Shown: positions 54,548-63,842 of the stretch, one piece after another
Layout of the letters: every line of letters begins with the position of its first letter
Position numbering within the stretch: position 1 is the stretch's first letter
Source of the DNA: JBJSXJ01 sp044235425
GTDB lineage: Bacteria > Planctomycetota > Planctomycetia > Pirellulales > Pirellulaceae
Assembly (NCBI GenBank): GCA_044235425.1
Contig: JBIIHW010000016.1
Span: 1 to 64,000 of the forward strand
Length of the DNA stretch: 64,000 nucleotides
Direction: 5' to 3'
Position numbers and translations under genes: made by a program
Notes under the pieces: generated by a model
Databases searched by the model: none
What the model saw: only the letters and a program-made list of their open reading frames with translations
What the model was told of the DNA's origin: nothing

Positions 54548-55870
54548 ATGGGTGAACAGCAATCGGGGTTGAATGAATACCGTGTTCAACCCGTGGGACC
54601 ACTTGTTGCTCGCGTGCGACCTCCGGGATCGAAGAGCATTACCAATCGAGCACTCGTCTGCGCCGCGCTCGCTGACGGTCGCTCGCAGCTGACTGGGGCA
54701 CTGGATAGTGAAGATACCCAAGTCATGGTCGATTCGCTGCGACGACTTGGCTTGCCCGTCGTCGTCGACACCGACGCCGGCACGGTTGAGCTGACCGGTT
54801 CAGGTGGATCATGGCCGCAGCGTGAAGCGGATTTGTACGTTGCTAACAGCGGTACCACGATTCGCTTTCTGACGGCGATGGTGGCGATCGGCCAGGGGCG
54901 CTATCGGCTCGACGGTGTCCCTCGCATGCGACAGCGTCCCATCGGCGACCTCATCACCTCCCTGCAAAAACTCGGCGTCGATTGCCGCAGTGAACTGCAC
55001 AACGATTGCCCCCCGGTCGTGGTTCAGGCTACCGGTTTACCCGGCGGACCAACCACCATGCGTGGCTCCATTTCCAGCCAGTTTCTGAGCGGTCTCCTGA
55101 TGGCCGCTCCCTACGCTCGCGATCCCGTAACCATCACCATTGATGGCCAGATGGTGTCTCAGCCCTATGTCGACATGACGCTGCGCGTCATGCAAGCGTT
55201 TGGTGTGCACGTTGAGCGGTCGGCGCACGATCGCTACATCATCCCCAGTGGCCAGCGCTATCAAGGTCGCTCCTATGCGATTGAACCGGATGCCTCAGCC
55301 GCCAGTTACTTTTGGGGAGCGGCGGCGGTGACGGGCGGTCGAATCACCGTTGAAGGTCTGACGCGTGACGCCCTTCAGGGTGACGTCGCGTTCTGTGATT
55401 GCCTGGTCCAAATGGGCTGCCAGGTCGAATACGAGGCGAACCGGATCACGGTGACTGGCCGCCCCCTGCACGGTATCACCGTAAACATGAACGCCATCAG
55501 CGATACGGTTCAAACACTCGCCGTCGTAGCCTTGTTTGCTACCGGTCCCACAACGATCACGGGCGTCGGTCACATACGCCATAAAGAGACCGATCGCATC
55601 GGCGATCTGGCGCGCGAGCTGCGCAAACTAGGCGCTCAAGTCGATGAAGGGGACGATGGCCTGCGAGTGACTCCGGGTGAACTGCAGGGGGCTGCCATCG
55701 CTACCTATCATGACCATCGGATGGCAATGAGTCTCGCTCTGGCTGGGCTGCGAGTGCCGGGAGTTGTCATCCAGGACCCGGGCTGCGTCAACAAAACCTA
55801 TCCCCGTTACTTTACGGACTTGGAACGATTAGCATCGGCCAGTATGGATGCATCGCGCCGTTCGATATGA
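54548..55870 (+). CDS. aroA: 3-phosphoshikimate 1-carboxyvinyltransferase (EPSP synthase)
   Basis: The 440-residue enzyme joins PEP and shikimate 3-phosphate in aromatic amino acid synthesis. Motifs are complete: RPPGSKSITNRALVCAALA, LYVANSGTTIRFLTAM, GSISSQFLSGLLMAAPYA, GVGHIRHKETDRIGDLAREL and TYHDHRMAMSLALAGL. Start is ATG 54548. It is a lone aro gene between two PQQ-propeller genes, 12 bases after the first, so it may share their transcript. Confidence 0.96.
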   Translation: MGEQQSGLNEYRVQPVGPLVARVRPPGSKSITNRALVCAALADGRSQLTGALDSEDTQVMVDSLRRLGLPVVVDTDAGTVELTGSGGSWPQREADLYVANSGTTIRFLTAMVAIGQGRYRLDGVPRMRQRPIGDLITSLQKLGVDCRSELHNDCPPVVVQATGLPGGPTTMRGSISSQFLSGLLMAAPYARDPVTITIDGQMVSQPYVDMTLRVMQAFGVHVERSAHDRYIIPSGQRYQGRSYAIEPDASAASYFWGAAAVTGGRITVEGLTRDALQGDVAFCDCLVQMGCQVEYEANRITVTGRPLHGITVNMNAISDTVQTLAVVALFATGPTTITGVGHIRHKETDRIGDLARELRKLGAQVDEGDDGLRVTPGELQGAAIATYHDHRMAMSLALAGLRVPGVVIQDPGCVNKTYPRYFTDLERLASASMDASRRSI

Positions 55871-55958
55871 TACCGTTCAAGCTGTGATTGGATTCTCTGA
55901 CTCTCGATATTCACACGACAAACACCAAACGACAAACGACACTCGAAAGGAGCTGTTC

Positions 55959-57266
55959 ATGATCAACGTCAAGCGAAGCGTACGCCTGTTGGCACTGGGT
56001 CTGGCCTTGAAATTGGGAGGCATCGGTGGTGCCAGTTTATGGGCCGCTGATGGAGCAGCGAGCTCGTGGCCCTCGTTCCGCGGCGCCGATCGAACAGCCG
56101 TTTCCGCAGAAAAAGGATTGCTGCAAACATGGCCTGAGGCAGGTCCGAAGCTGCTGTGGGAATCCAAGGGAGCCGGTCGTGGCTATGCCAGCTTGGCAAT
56201 CGCCGGCGGACGCATCATCACGCTCGGTGATGGCCCCTCAACCGCCGAAGACAAAGAAGAATATCTGTCCGCCTTCAGTCTGTCCGACGGCAAGCCACTC
56301 TGGAAGGTCAAAACTGGTTCGCCCTGGAATTCGGGGGCACCCGACTGGCAAGGCTCGCGCAGCACTCCCACGATCGACGGAGATTTGGTCTACGTGATCA
56401 CTCCGTTTGGCACTCTTCTTTGCTGCGATGCCGCCACGGGCGCGGAAAAATGGCGCAAGGATCTCAAGAAAGACTTCGGTGGCGACAAGGGGGACGGCTG
56501 GGGCTACAGTGAATCGCCACTCATCGACGGCCCAAACATCATTTGCACTCCAGGCAAAGAAGCCAACACGATGGTCGCCTTGAACAAGCTGACCGGTGAA
56601 AAGGTCTGGAGCTGCTCGCGTAAAGAGGATCGCGGCGCCGGCCACGCTTCGATCGTCGCCGCTACCGTGGGTGGCGTGAAAGTCTACGTGACGACCACCG
56701 CCAGTGGAGCGATGGGGGTGCGTGCCAATGATGGCAAGCTCCTGTGGACCTACGACATTGATCGCACGACCGCGGTCATCCCGACCCCGATCATTCGTGG
56801 TGACCTCGTCTTCTTCACCGCAGGCTATCGTCGCGGCGGCGCCCTGCTCAAGCAAGTCGCCTCGGGACAGGACGTCAAGGTCGAAGAAGTGTACGGTTTG
56901 AAGACCGATTTGGCGAACAAGCATGGTGGAGTGGTCCTCGTGGGTGACTACCTGTACGGTGACTCCGATGATCAAGGAATTCCCTTCTGTGCCAACTTGA
57001 TGACTGGCGAAGTGGCCTGGAAGAAGCGTGGTTCGGGCAAGGGTTCCGCTTCGGTTATCGCCGCCGACGGCTGCCTCTACATCCGCTTTTCCGATGGCAA
57101 GATGGTGCTGGCCAAAGCGAATAACAGCGAGTATGTCGAAGTGGGTTCGTTCAAGTTACCCGGAAACATCGACAAGCCCGGCTGGTCCCACCCCGTGCTG
57201 CTCGACGGCAAGCTTTACCTTCGTGAACAAGATCGGCTACTCTGCTTCGACGTGAAAAGCAAGTAG
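55959..57266 (+). CDS. Exported PQQ-like beta-propeller protein
   Basis: From the ATG at 55959, with AAGGAG seven bases before, it has 435 residues and a signal peptide (RLLALGLALKLGGIGGASLW). Propeller signs are SWPSFRGADRTAVSAEKGLL, LSAFSLSDGKPLWKVKTG, LLCCDAATGAEKWRKDL and VALNKLTGEKVWSCSRK. It resembles the propeller protein before aroA, which suggests local duplication around aroA. As there, catalytic PQQ residues are not visible. A frame open upstream to 55848 overlaps aroA and is rejected. A repeat field follows. Confidence 0.88.
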   Translation: MINVKRSVRLLALGLALKLGGIGGASLWAADGAASSWPSFRGADRTAVSAEKGLLQTWPEAGPKLLWESKGAGRGYASLAIAGGRIITLGDGPSTAEDKEEYLSAFSLSDGKPLWKVKTGSPWNSGAPDWQGSRSTPTIDGDLVYVITPFGTLLCCDAATGAEKWRKDLKKDFGGDKGDGWGYSESPLIDGPNIICTPGKEANTMVALNKLTGEKVWSCSRKEDRGAGHASIVAATVGGVKVYVTTTASGAMGVRANDGKLLWTYDIDRTTAVIPTPIIRGDLVFFTAGYRRGGALLKQVASGQDVKVEEVYGLKTDLANKHGGVVLVGDYLYGDSDDQGIPFCANLMTGEVAWKKRGSGKGSASVIAADGCLYIRFSDGKMVLAKANNSEYVEVGSFKLPGNIDKPGWSHPVLLDGKLYLREQDRLLCFDVKSK

Positions 57267-57284
57267 CACCGAACGGTCGATGCC

Positions 57285-57695
57285 CATACCGAGCCAGGTA
57301 ACCAAGGAAGTCAGCGCTCCGACCGACGCAAGGTCGGTCGTGAGCGTCCCGCGACTGGCCCCGCGCATCAGCTCTCGACTGGCCCCGCGCATCGGCTCTC
57401 GACTGGCCCCGTGCAGCGGCTCTCGACTATCCCGTGCAGCGGCTCTCGACTGGCCCCGTGCCAGCGGCCCTCGACTGGCCCCGTGCCAGTCGGGGCAACG
57501 ACTTCCTCGGTTACCCGCCGAGTCTCAAATAAAATCGCCAGCGGCTCTCAACTATCCCGTGCAGCGGCCCTCGACTGGCCCCGTGCCAGTCGGGGCAACG
57601 ACTTCCTCGGTTACCCGCCGAGTCTCAAATAAAATCGCCAGCTGGCCCCGTGCTGGTCGTTCGAGCGCCGCTCGACCACCCGCATCCCGCTCCCT
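57285..57695. repeat. Complex repeat field with hairpins
   Basis: This 410-base gap has three layers. A hairpin CGACCGAC-GCAAG-GTCGGTCG is at 57320-57340. About six imperfect 24-bp units of the form CTCTCGACTGGCCCCGCGC run from about 57346 to 57490. An 81-bp direct repeat, identical as far as I can read, has copies at 57462-57542 and 57562-57642. Each of these long copies holds CGACTGG-CCCCGTG-CCAGTCG and CTCGG-TTACCCG-CCGAG hairpins, and a reversed GACTTCC/GGTTACC pair lies at 57292-57305. No coding frame is credible. Confidence 0.85.
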
Positions 57696-59894
57696 CTAAC
57701 CGCTCGCGCTCAGAAAATACTTCAAGATACGGATGACCTGGCGCCAGTCTTTGTGCTGTTCGGATACGGGAAGCTGTGACCAGGGAAGTAGCGAGCCGTG
57801 ATAGGTCGTTTGCGAGCTAGAACGTTTAGAATCACCAAATTTCCAGTCGCGCAGCAAACGCTCTGCCAGCCAGCGATTGTGTTCCATTTGGGCAACTCTT
57901 TGTAAACGCTGCTCGGAACGCTGCTCCGCCAACGATGACGGTTCGGGACTGGCCATCGGGGCAGGCCCGAACTGCTGCAGCAAATCCTGAATCTGCTTCC
58001 GTTTGGCCTGTGGCATGTGGCGCTGAATATGCGCCAGCACCCTTGCCTCAGACTTCAGTCCCAGTGCTGCCGCCAGCTTGGCGTTGAAGTGAGCGGCGGC
58101 AAACCAATTCGACTGCCGATGGATTGCTGGTAGCTCACCATAACTCGCGGCTGCTATTGCCTGCTCAGACGGATGATGTTCCTGATAGTCACGAAAGATT
58201 TGAAAAGCTAAGTCACGAGTAAAGTCATTGGTGATGCGTTCGAAACTACAGACGGTGCCGCAATCACCCCAGCCGATCACGCGCGGCTCACCATCCTGTT
58301 CCGAATTGATGAACCGATGCAGAGTGGGTCGTTGCGGCAGAAAGGGAAAAATCGTGTAATCGGGCTCTAATTCGTCTCGCTGCTGATCTTTCGCATGGTG
58401 TTCTCGCAGCAGATCACGCAGCTCATAAGCATCTGCGGTGTTATCCTCGTCGCCGGACTTACATATAAAGATCAACGTTTTCGTATTGGGATTGCTGATG
58501 ATGCGCGCGATGCTCGCGACGAACAGCGGCGATGTCACTCCTCCATCACAGCAGACAAAGCCGCCGTTCACTGCAAACTTAATTCCCTGCGATGTCTCAA
58601 AGTCCACCTCATCGAGATTCGCGGGCTTTTGATAGGGAAAATTCTGATTCGTCGATTTGACAACGACCGCATTTTCCCAAGCATCCCACTTCTCGTCGGG
58701 ATGCCAGTTGCCTTCAGCCGTGTCATGTTCGTTCAGCACCGCCGCTGACCCCAATTCTCCATGCCGCCCATCATGGGCCAGGTCACGAAAAAATGCTGGA
58801 TAGAGCTGTGCGAATTCCCGCACTAGTGGCAGTTCCCGACTGCTGTGAACGATCGTCATCCGCGATCGCTTGAGGTTTTCAAAATGTGCTAGCTGTGCAA
58901 GATGAACCGCCAGCGCACGACTCATGTCTCCAAATCCCACGATGACAAAATGAGCAACCTGGTCTTCACTTATCGGTCGCCGCGGCAGCACGTGATCGTC
59001 AAACAGAGACTGCAAAACCATTTGCGTAGCGTTAAAGCCATGTATCTGCAGCCGCCGCTGAGTCGTGAGGGGCAGATGTTGGGGCTTTTTCCAAAGCAGC
59101 TGCTCCAATTCCGGTTGCATGCAATGCAAGAAAATTTTTAGGTCTTCCCTCAGTGGTTTCTCTTCGATAATTCGAATTAAATCGCCCAGCGTCTCCAAAT
59201 TCGACTCGTCCGTTCCCGTCACCACGAAAACATGTGAGGCCCGACTAGGATTGAGTCGGGATAGCTGACTGCGCTCGGTAGCATTGCCATGCAGCACGAC
59301 CGCTCCCAGTTCCTCGATGAGTCGCCAATGCTTGGTATTGTCCTGCACTTCAATCGCTGCGACGATTCCGCGTGGCACCGTGCTTTTCGGTATCAGGCCA
59401 CGATGAGAGCCTGATCGCATCAGCAGATCACGTACAATCGCCTGCCCGATCCGGCCTAGTCCACAGACGACGACATGATGGCGTCGCAACTTCATTTCGA
59501 AATCCAACAAACTATCCGCGAAGAAACTTCGGATAATGTCCGCTGACAACAAAATCGTGGTGGCTAGCCCCGTCATCCGACAGATCAGAATCCAGGCTGA
59601 ATCGTTGGGAGTCGGGGTGCCATTGAAGGTAATATCGAGCACTGCCTTGTAGAGACAATCGATGGATTTCGCAAAGAATGCGCGGCTGGCTTGCTCGCCG
59701 GCTTCCTGAATCCAATGCCCATAGCTGCCGCTGGCAATTCCCAGCAGCAATCCGGCGATGATGATAATGCCGCGATAGAAGGCGACCTTACGTAGGTAGC
59801 GAAGATAACGCCGTATCCATAAGCCGACAAGGACGCCAACGACCAGCGTTATGAGCACAATCGCCCAGGGAACAAGTAACCAATCGGCGGACAT
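57696..59894 (-). CDS. Channel-like membrane protein with two TrkA-N domains and a C-terminal RyR domain
   Basis: The 732-residue protein has transmembrane segments near residues 5-28, 40-60 and 98-122. The first Rossmann domain shows VVVCGLGRIGQAIVRDL (145-150 GLGRIG) and the second VAHFVIVGFGDMSRALA (320-325). The C-terminal 75 residues match the RyR domain pattern: QMEHNRWLAERLLRDWKFGD, then YHGSLLPWSQLPVSEQHKDW. The architecture is of the bacterial CASTOR/RCK-like ligand-gated type. No K+ filter TVGYG is present between the second and third membrane segments (FNGTPTPNDSAW instead), so ion type is open. RyR domains are otherwise known from ryanodine receptors. It is alone, next to the repeat field. 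Confidence 0.83.
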   Translation of the reverse strand: MSADWLLVPWAIVLITLVVGVLVGLWIRRYLRYLRKVAFYRGIIIIAGLLLGIASGSYGHWIQEAGEQASRAFFAKSIDCLYKAVLDITFNGTPTPNDSAWILICRMTGLATTILLSADIIRSFFADSLLDFEMKLRRHHVVVCGLGRIGQAIVRDLLMRSGSHRGLIPKSTVPRGIVAAIEVQDNTKHWRLIEELGAVVLHGNATERSQLSRLNPSRASHVFVVTGTDESNLETLGDLIRIIEEKPLREDLKIFLHCMQPELEQLLWKKPQHLPLTTQRRLQIHGFNATQMVLQSLFDDHVLPRRPISEDQVAHFVIVGFGDMSRALAVHLAQLAHFENLKRSRMTIVHSSRELPLVREFAQLYPAFFRDLAHDGRHGELGSAAVLNEHDTAEGNWHPDEKWDAWENAVVVKSTNQNFPYQKPANLDEVDFETSQGIKFAVNGGFVCCDGGVTSPLFVASIARIISNPNTKTLIFICKSGDEDNTADAYELRDLLREHHAKDQQRDELEPDYTIFPFLPQRPTLHRFINSEQDGEPRVIGWGDCGTVCSFERITNDFTRDLAFQIFRDYQEHHPSEQAIAAASYGELPAIHRQSNWFAAAHFNAKLAAALGLKSEARVLAHIQRHMPQAKRKQIQDLLQQFGPAPMASPEPSSLAEQRSEQRLQRVAQMEHNRWLAERLLRDWKFGDSKRSSSQTTYHGSLLPWSQLPVSEQHKDWRQVIRILKYFLSASG

Positions 59895-59928
59895 CTGGGC
59901 GCACTCTTTCTGTTGTTCCCAAGTGGGA

Positions 59929-61269
59929 TCAGGCCAGTCCTGACAACACTCCCGTGCTGTCTCCTAAAAACGGCAGCCGCACATCCACTCGATCCAACAT
60001 CGCGAGCCACAGGTTATTGAGTGGTGTCTCATTCGTATAGCGAATGTGTCGACCGGTCTTCAGCGAACCACCACCACGACCGGCAAGCAGGATCGGTAAG
60101 TTGTCGTGATTGTGAGCGTTTCCGTCGGAGTTGCCGCTGCCGTAGGCAATCAGGCAATGGTCCAGCAAACTGCCTGCCCCTTCGGGCGTCGACTTCAGTT
60201 TTTCCAGTAGATAGGCGAGCTGCGTGACATGGAATTTGTTGATATCGCGAATCTTGGCCTTCTTTGTTTGATCATTTCCATGATGCGATAAATCATGATG
60301 TCCCTCGGCGACATTGATAAACGGGTAGGGCTTATTACTGCCTTCATTGGCCATCACGAATGTTGCGACGCGCGTTACATCCGTTTGAAACGCCAACACC
60401 ATCAGATCACACATCAAGCGAATATGCTCTTGATAGTCATTCGGAATTCCCGCTGGCTTGGCGTAGTCCGGAGCTTTAATCTCGGGCAATCGCGATGCCC
60501 GCTCAATCCGCTGCTCAATGTCGCGGATCGAACTGAAATACTCATCAAGCTTCCGCTGATCAGCGGTACTAACCTTTCCGGTCAACTCGGCCGCATCCTC
60601 TCGGACTAAATCAAGAATGCTGCGACGTACCACATCCCGTTTACTGCGCGCCGCATCCGGTTCGCTGGCAAACAAGCGTTCAAAGACGAGTTTTGGATTT
60701 ACCTCCTTGGGGATCGGCTGAGTGGCCGAGCGCCAGGACATGGTATTGGAGTAAACGCAGCTGTAGCCCGAGTCGCAGTTACCAGCCATACCACCTTGCT
60801 CGCAGCCAATCTCCAGCGATGGCAGCCGCGTCTGTTCACCCACTCGGCTCGCCGCCACTTGATCGACCGAAATCCCCGCTCGAATGTCGGTGCCATCGGT
60901 CTTACGCGGTTGAGCACCCGTGAGGAACGCAGCTAATGCTCGCGCATGATCACCGCCGCCGTCACCGTGAGGTCGAGCCTTATCGGCGGTTAATCCGGTG
61001 AGCACGTTGAACTCACCCCGCAGCTTCGCAAGCGGCTCGAGAATGGGAGTGAGTTCGTAATCGGCGCCCTCCGCTGTCGGCGTCCAATCCGCCATATTCT
61101 TGCCGTTCGGAACATAAATGAAAGCCAGGCGATTCGGAGCCTTCCGCTCACCGGATACTTCCTCCGACCAAGCTCGAATTGGCCCCATCGTCTCCAGCCA
61201 AGGCAGCGCCACCGCCGCTCCTAGTCCCCGCAGTACCGTCCGTCGCGAAATACGATATGAACCACTCAT
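59929..61269 (-). CDS. DUF1552 protein, Tat-type signal (second copy)
   Basis: The 446-residue protein starts SYRISRRTVLRGLGAAVALP, a twin-arginine-like signal. It has the same landmarks as the copy at 37-38.5 kb: AFIYVPNGKNMADWTP, DHARALAAFLTGAQPRKT, NEGSNKPYPFINVAEGHHD and AYGSGNSDGNAHNHDNLPI. It follows the second DUF1592 gene by only five bases, so the pair is one transcript. Unlike the first cassette, no ThuA-type giant follows; a channel-like gene does. Confidence 0.93.
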   Translation of the reverse strand: MSGSYRISRRTVLRGLGAAVALPWLETMGPIRAWSEEVSGERKAPNRLAFIYVPNGKNMADWTPTAEGADYELTPILEPLAKLRGEFNVLTGLTADKARPHGDGGGDHARALAAFLTGAQPRKTDGTDIRAGISVDQVAASRVGEQTRLPSLEIGCEQGGMAGNCDSGYSCVYSNTMSWRSATQPIPKEVNPKLVFERLFASEPDAARSKRDVVRRSILDLVREDAAELTGKVSTADQRKLDEYFSSIRDIEQRIERASRLPEIKAPDYAKPAGIPNDYQEHIRLMCDLMVLAFQTDVTRVATFVMANEGSNKPYPFINVAEGHHDLSHHGNDQTKKAKIRDINKFHVTQLAYLLEKLKSTPEGAGSLLDHCLIAYGSGNSDGNAHNHDNLPILLAGRGGGSLKTGRHIRYTNETPLNNLWLAMLDRVDVRLPFLGDSTGVLSGLA

Positions 61270-61274
61270 CGAAT

Positions 61275-63782
61275 CTATTCCTTTCCTCGGCGAAAACGAA
61301 ACGGCTGACTGCCCACGATCTCAATTACCAATGTAGAAAACTTATGCTCATCGCGTACCACGGCCTGGGCGACTTTTTCTATTGTCGGTTGATCATAATA
61401 TTCCAATCCACGTCCCAGAGCATAGGTCAGCATTTTCTCGACTACATTTCGAGTGAATGGTTCGTGCTTTTCCAGCAAGATCGCCCGCAATTCGGCGGGA
61501 CCTTGAAAGGTTTTTCCGCCGGGCAAAACGCCCGCCGGATCAATCGCAAAATCACCATCCTTTTCCCGAAATGCGCCAATTGCGTCAAAGTTTTCAAACG
61601 CGAACCCCAGCGGGTCCATGCTGGCATGGCAATTCGCGCAGGCCGGATTCTGACGATGCTGCTCCATCCGCTGACGTAGCGAACCGGTGAGCGGCTGTCC
61701 GTCGTTTTTGTCGAGTTCAGGTACATTGGGCGGTGGCGGGGGTGGCGGTGCCCCAAGCAACTGCTCCAGTACCCAGCGACCACGCTTCACGGGCGAAGTT
61801 CGTGTCGGATTCGAAGTGACCGTCAGGACACTGGCCTGAGTCAAGATTCCACCTCGACCCGACTCTCCCACTTCCACGCGTACGAAATTCGGCCCTTTGA
61901 TTGGCTGACCGCCGGGTCGCATGGTTGGCTGACCATGCCGATTGCCGAGCGTATCGACAATCCCATAATGCCTCGCCAAAGGTTCATTGAGATAGGTGAA
62001 CGTCGACGACAGGATGTTCAGCAAGCTACGATCTTCGCGTACGAGTTCAGCCAGAAACAAGCGTGTCTCCTGCAGCATGGCCGCTCGTAGTTGCTCGTTG
62101 AACCCCGGAAACAGCTTGGCATCTGGCGCAACGGTCTGTAGTCGTCCCAGCTGTAACCACTGCAGCGCAAATTGATCAATTAGCGCATCCGCTCTCGGAT
62201 CCTTCAGCATGCGACGTACCTGCACCGGTAATTGCTCGGTAAGCTTATTCTGGCGAGCAAGCTCGGTGAGTTCATCATCCGGCAACGAACTCCAGAGAAA
62301 ATAGGAAAGTCGCGACGCCAGTTGATATTCATCGAGCGGCTGGGGGTCAGCCGTCGTGGCGGTCGATTCATCGAGTTCCAAACGAAAGAGAAATTTGGGG
62401 GATACGAGTGCCGCTTGAATGGCCAGTTGCAGGCCCGCTTCCCACTTTCCACCCGCTGCCACGGTAGACTCCACCATGGCGGTATAACGTCGCACTTCGT
62501 CGGCCGTCGCCGGTCGTCGAAAGGCGCGTGATAGGAAGCGGGTAAGCACGAGCTTTGTTTTTTCCGCTGGTGGCAACTCCGCCGTTCCCTCCAGAATTTT
62601 TCGATGGGACAGCGGACGAGTTTCCAGAGGCCCTTCCGAGGAAAGATTCTCGACGAATAGGAGCGGTGGTTCTTGCCCTTCCGGCGGCCTGACCACCGCA
62701 ATACCAGCTCGCACAATGTCGCCACGATGCTCAATCGGGAACTCCACCTGCTGTAATTTTTTCTCATCACTGGCGGTAAGCTCAAAGATTTTGACGATCC
62801 GCAGCGGCTTGAAGTCCTTGAGTGCTTCGCCCATCAGTCGATTGACTTCCTCCTCGGGAGAAGGATCAATCAGCTTCGGACCGGAGATAAAGATCGCCGC
62901 ATAGGCTGGTGCATCACCTTTTTTCTGGGAATAGAATCGGGCTCGGAAGATCAGATCTTCATCGGCACTGAATTTGAAATAATCGGCGTTACCGATGAGT
63001 GGCCCGGAGAAGATCGGATTTTTGTCAGTCGGTCGTAGTGGTCGGAAACGCCCCTCCGCTTCGGGCGCATTGTGCGGATAGGGATGCAAGAACCGTCCGG
63101 CTAAATAGCGAATCGAGGGCTTCGGAATCTCAGTAAGCACCGCGCGACTGGCGATCGATTCAGCAGCCGCTAAATAGCGTTCCATGAGTACCGGGGACAG
63201 GGTCAACACATCCCCAATGTTGTCGAATCCATGCCCCACATCGTCCGCTGGAAAATCCTCCGCCGGCTTCAAATCCACATAGAGCAGATCGCGAATCGTG
63301 TTGTTATATTCGACTCGGTTCAGCCGTCGTGCCGTCACCCGACCGGGATCGGGTTTGGCATTACGATCCGCTTCAGCGAATAATCTGCGAACCGCATCGG
63401 CAAAGGCTTTGCGCTGCTCGGCTGTCGGCTGCTTCGCATCCTCCGGCGGCATCTCCTCATCGCGGACGATATTCAGCAACTGCTCCCACTTCTTGCGATG
63501 CTTGAGCAACGATAGTTGATTGCTGAAGGTGGCGACTGATAGACCGGCCTTGGGATTTTCGGCCCCATGACACGACTGGCAGTATTGCATGAAGAAGCCC
63601 GTGACGTCGGCGGGCAAGGGAGTCATACTGCCAGCCGAGGCTGTCGCAGAGTGAGCAGGGGAAACGGGCGCCGCCTGCTGCGCATGGGACAAACTCCCGT
63701 CACTCCAGCAGTAGCCACCAGTCAACAGCAGGGTCATCAGCACTAGCCGACGGCGCCACGAGCGGGCAATTAGATCGTTCAT
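61275..63782 (-). CDS. DUF1592-type planctomycete cytochrome protein (second copy)
   Basis: From ATG 63782 (a TTG three codons upstream is the alternative) it has 835 residues and a signal region (RRRLVLMTLLLTGGYCWSDG). Heme motif CQSCH is in MQYCQSCHGAENPKAGL, then VTARRLNRVEYNNTIRDLL, YFLWSSLPDDELTEL, TSPVKRGRWVLEQLLG, a second heme CANCH in NPACANCHASMDPLGFAFEN, and LTYALGRGLEYYD. The middle contains an extra carbohydrate-binding-like stretch (about residues 230-390) that is longer than in the first copy. It pairs with the DUF1552 gene downstream. Confidence 0.93.
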   Translation of the reverse strand: MNDLIARSWRRRLVLMTLLLTGGYCWSDGSLSHAQQAAPVSPAHSATASAGSMTPLPADVTGFFMQYCQSCHGAENPKAGLSVATFSNQLSLLKHRKKWEQLLNIVRDEEMPPEDAKQPTAEQRKAFADAVRRLFAEADRNAKPDPGRVTARRLNRVEYNNTIRDLLYVDLKPAEDFPADDVGHGFDNIGDVLTLSPVLMERYLAAAESIASRAVLTEIPKPSIRYLAGRFLHPYPHNAPEAEGRFRPLRPTDKNPIFSGPLIGNADYFKFSADEDLIFRARFYSQKKGDAPAYAAIFISGPKLIDPSPEEEVNRLMGEALKDFKPLRIVKIFELTASDEKKLQQVEFPIEHRGDIVRAGIAVVRPPEGQEPPLLFVENLSSEGPLETRPLSHRKILEGTAELPPAEKTKLVLTRFLSRAFRRPATADEVRRYTAMVESTVAAGGKWEAGLQLAIQAALVSPKFLFRLELDESTATTADPQPLDEYQLASRLSYFLWSSLPDDELTELARQNKLTEQLPVQVRRMLKDPRADALIDQFALQWLQLGRLQTVAPDAKLFPGFNEQLRAAMLQETRLFLAELVREDRSLLNILSSTFTYLNEPLARHYGIVDTLGNRHGQPTMRPGGQPIKGPNFVRVEVGESGRGGILTQASVLTVTSNPTRTSPVKRGRWVLEQLLGAPPPPPPPNVPELDKNDGQPLTGSLRQRMEQHRQNPACANCHASMDPLGFAFENFDAIGAFREKDGDFAIDPAGVLPGGKTFQGPAELRAILLEKHEPFTRNVVEKMLTYALGRGLEYYDQPTIEKVAQAVVRDEHKFSTLVIEIVGSQPFRFRRGKE

Positions 63783-63842
63783 CTGACTCAAATTCCGGCG
63801 GGATATCGGGTAGGTGGGATTGATGCAGAGCGAACTGAACCA

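Noticed and set aside
57280..57699. 139-residue frame with repeated GSRLAP
   Set aside because: It follows the repeat field and has no independent coding evidence.
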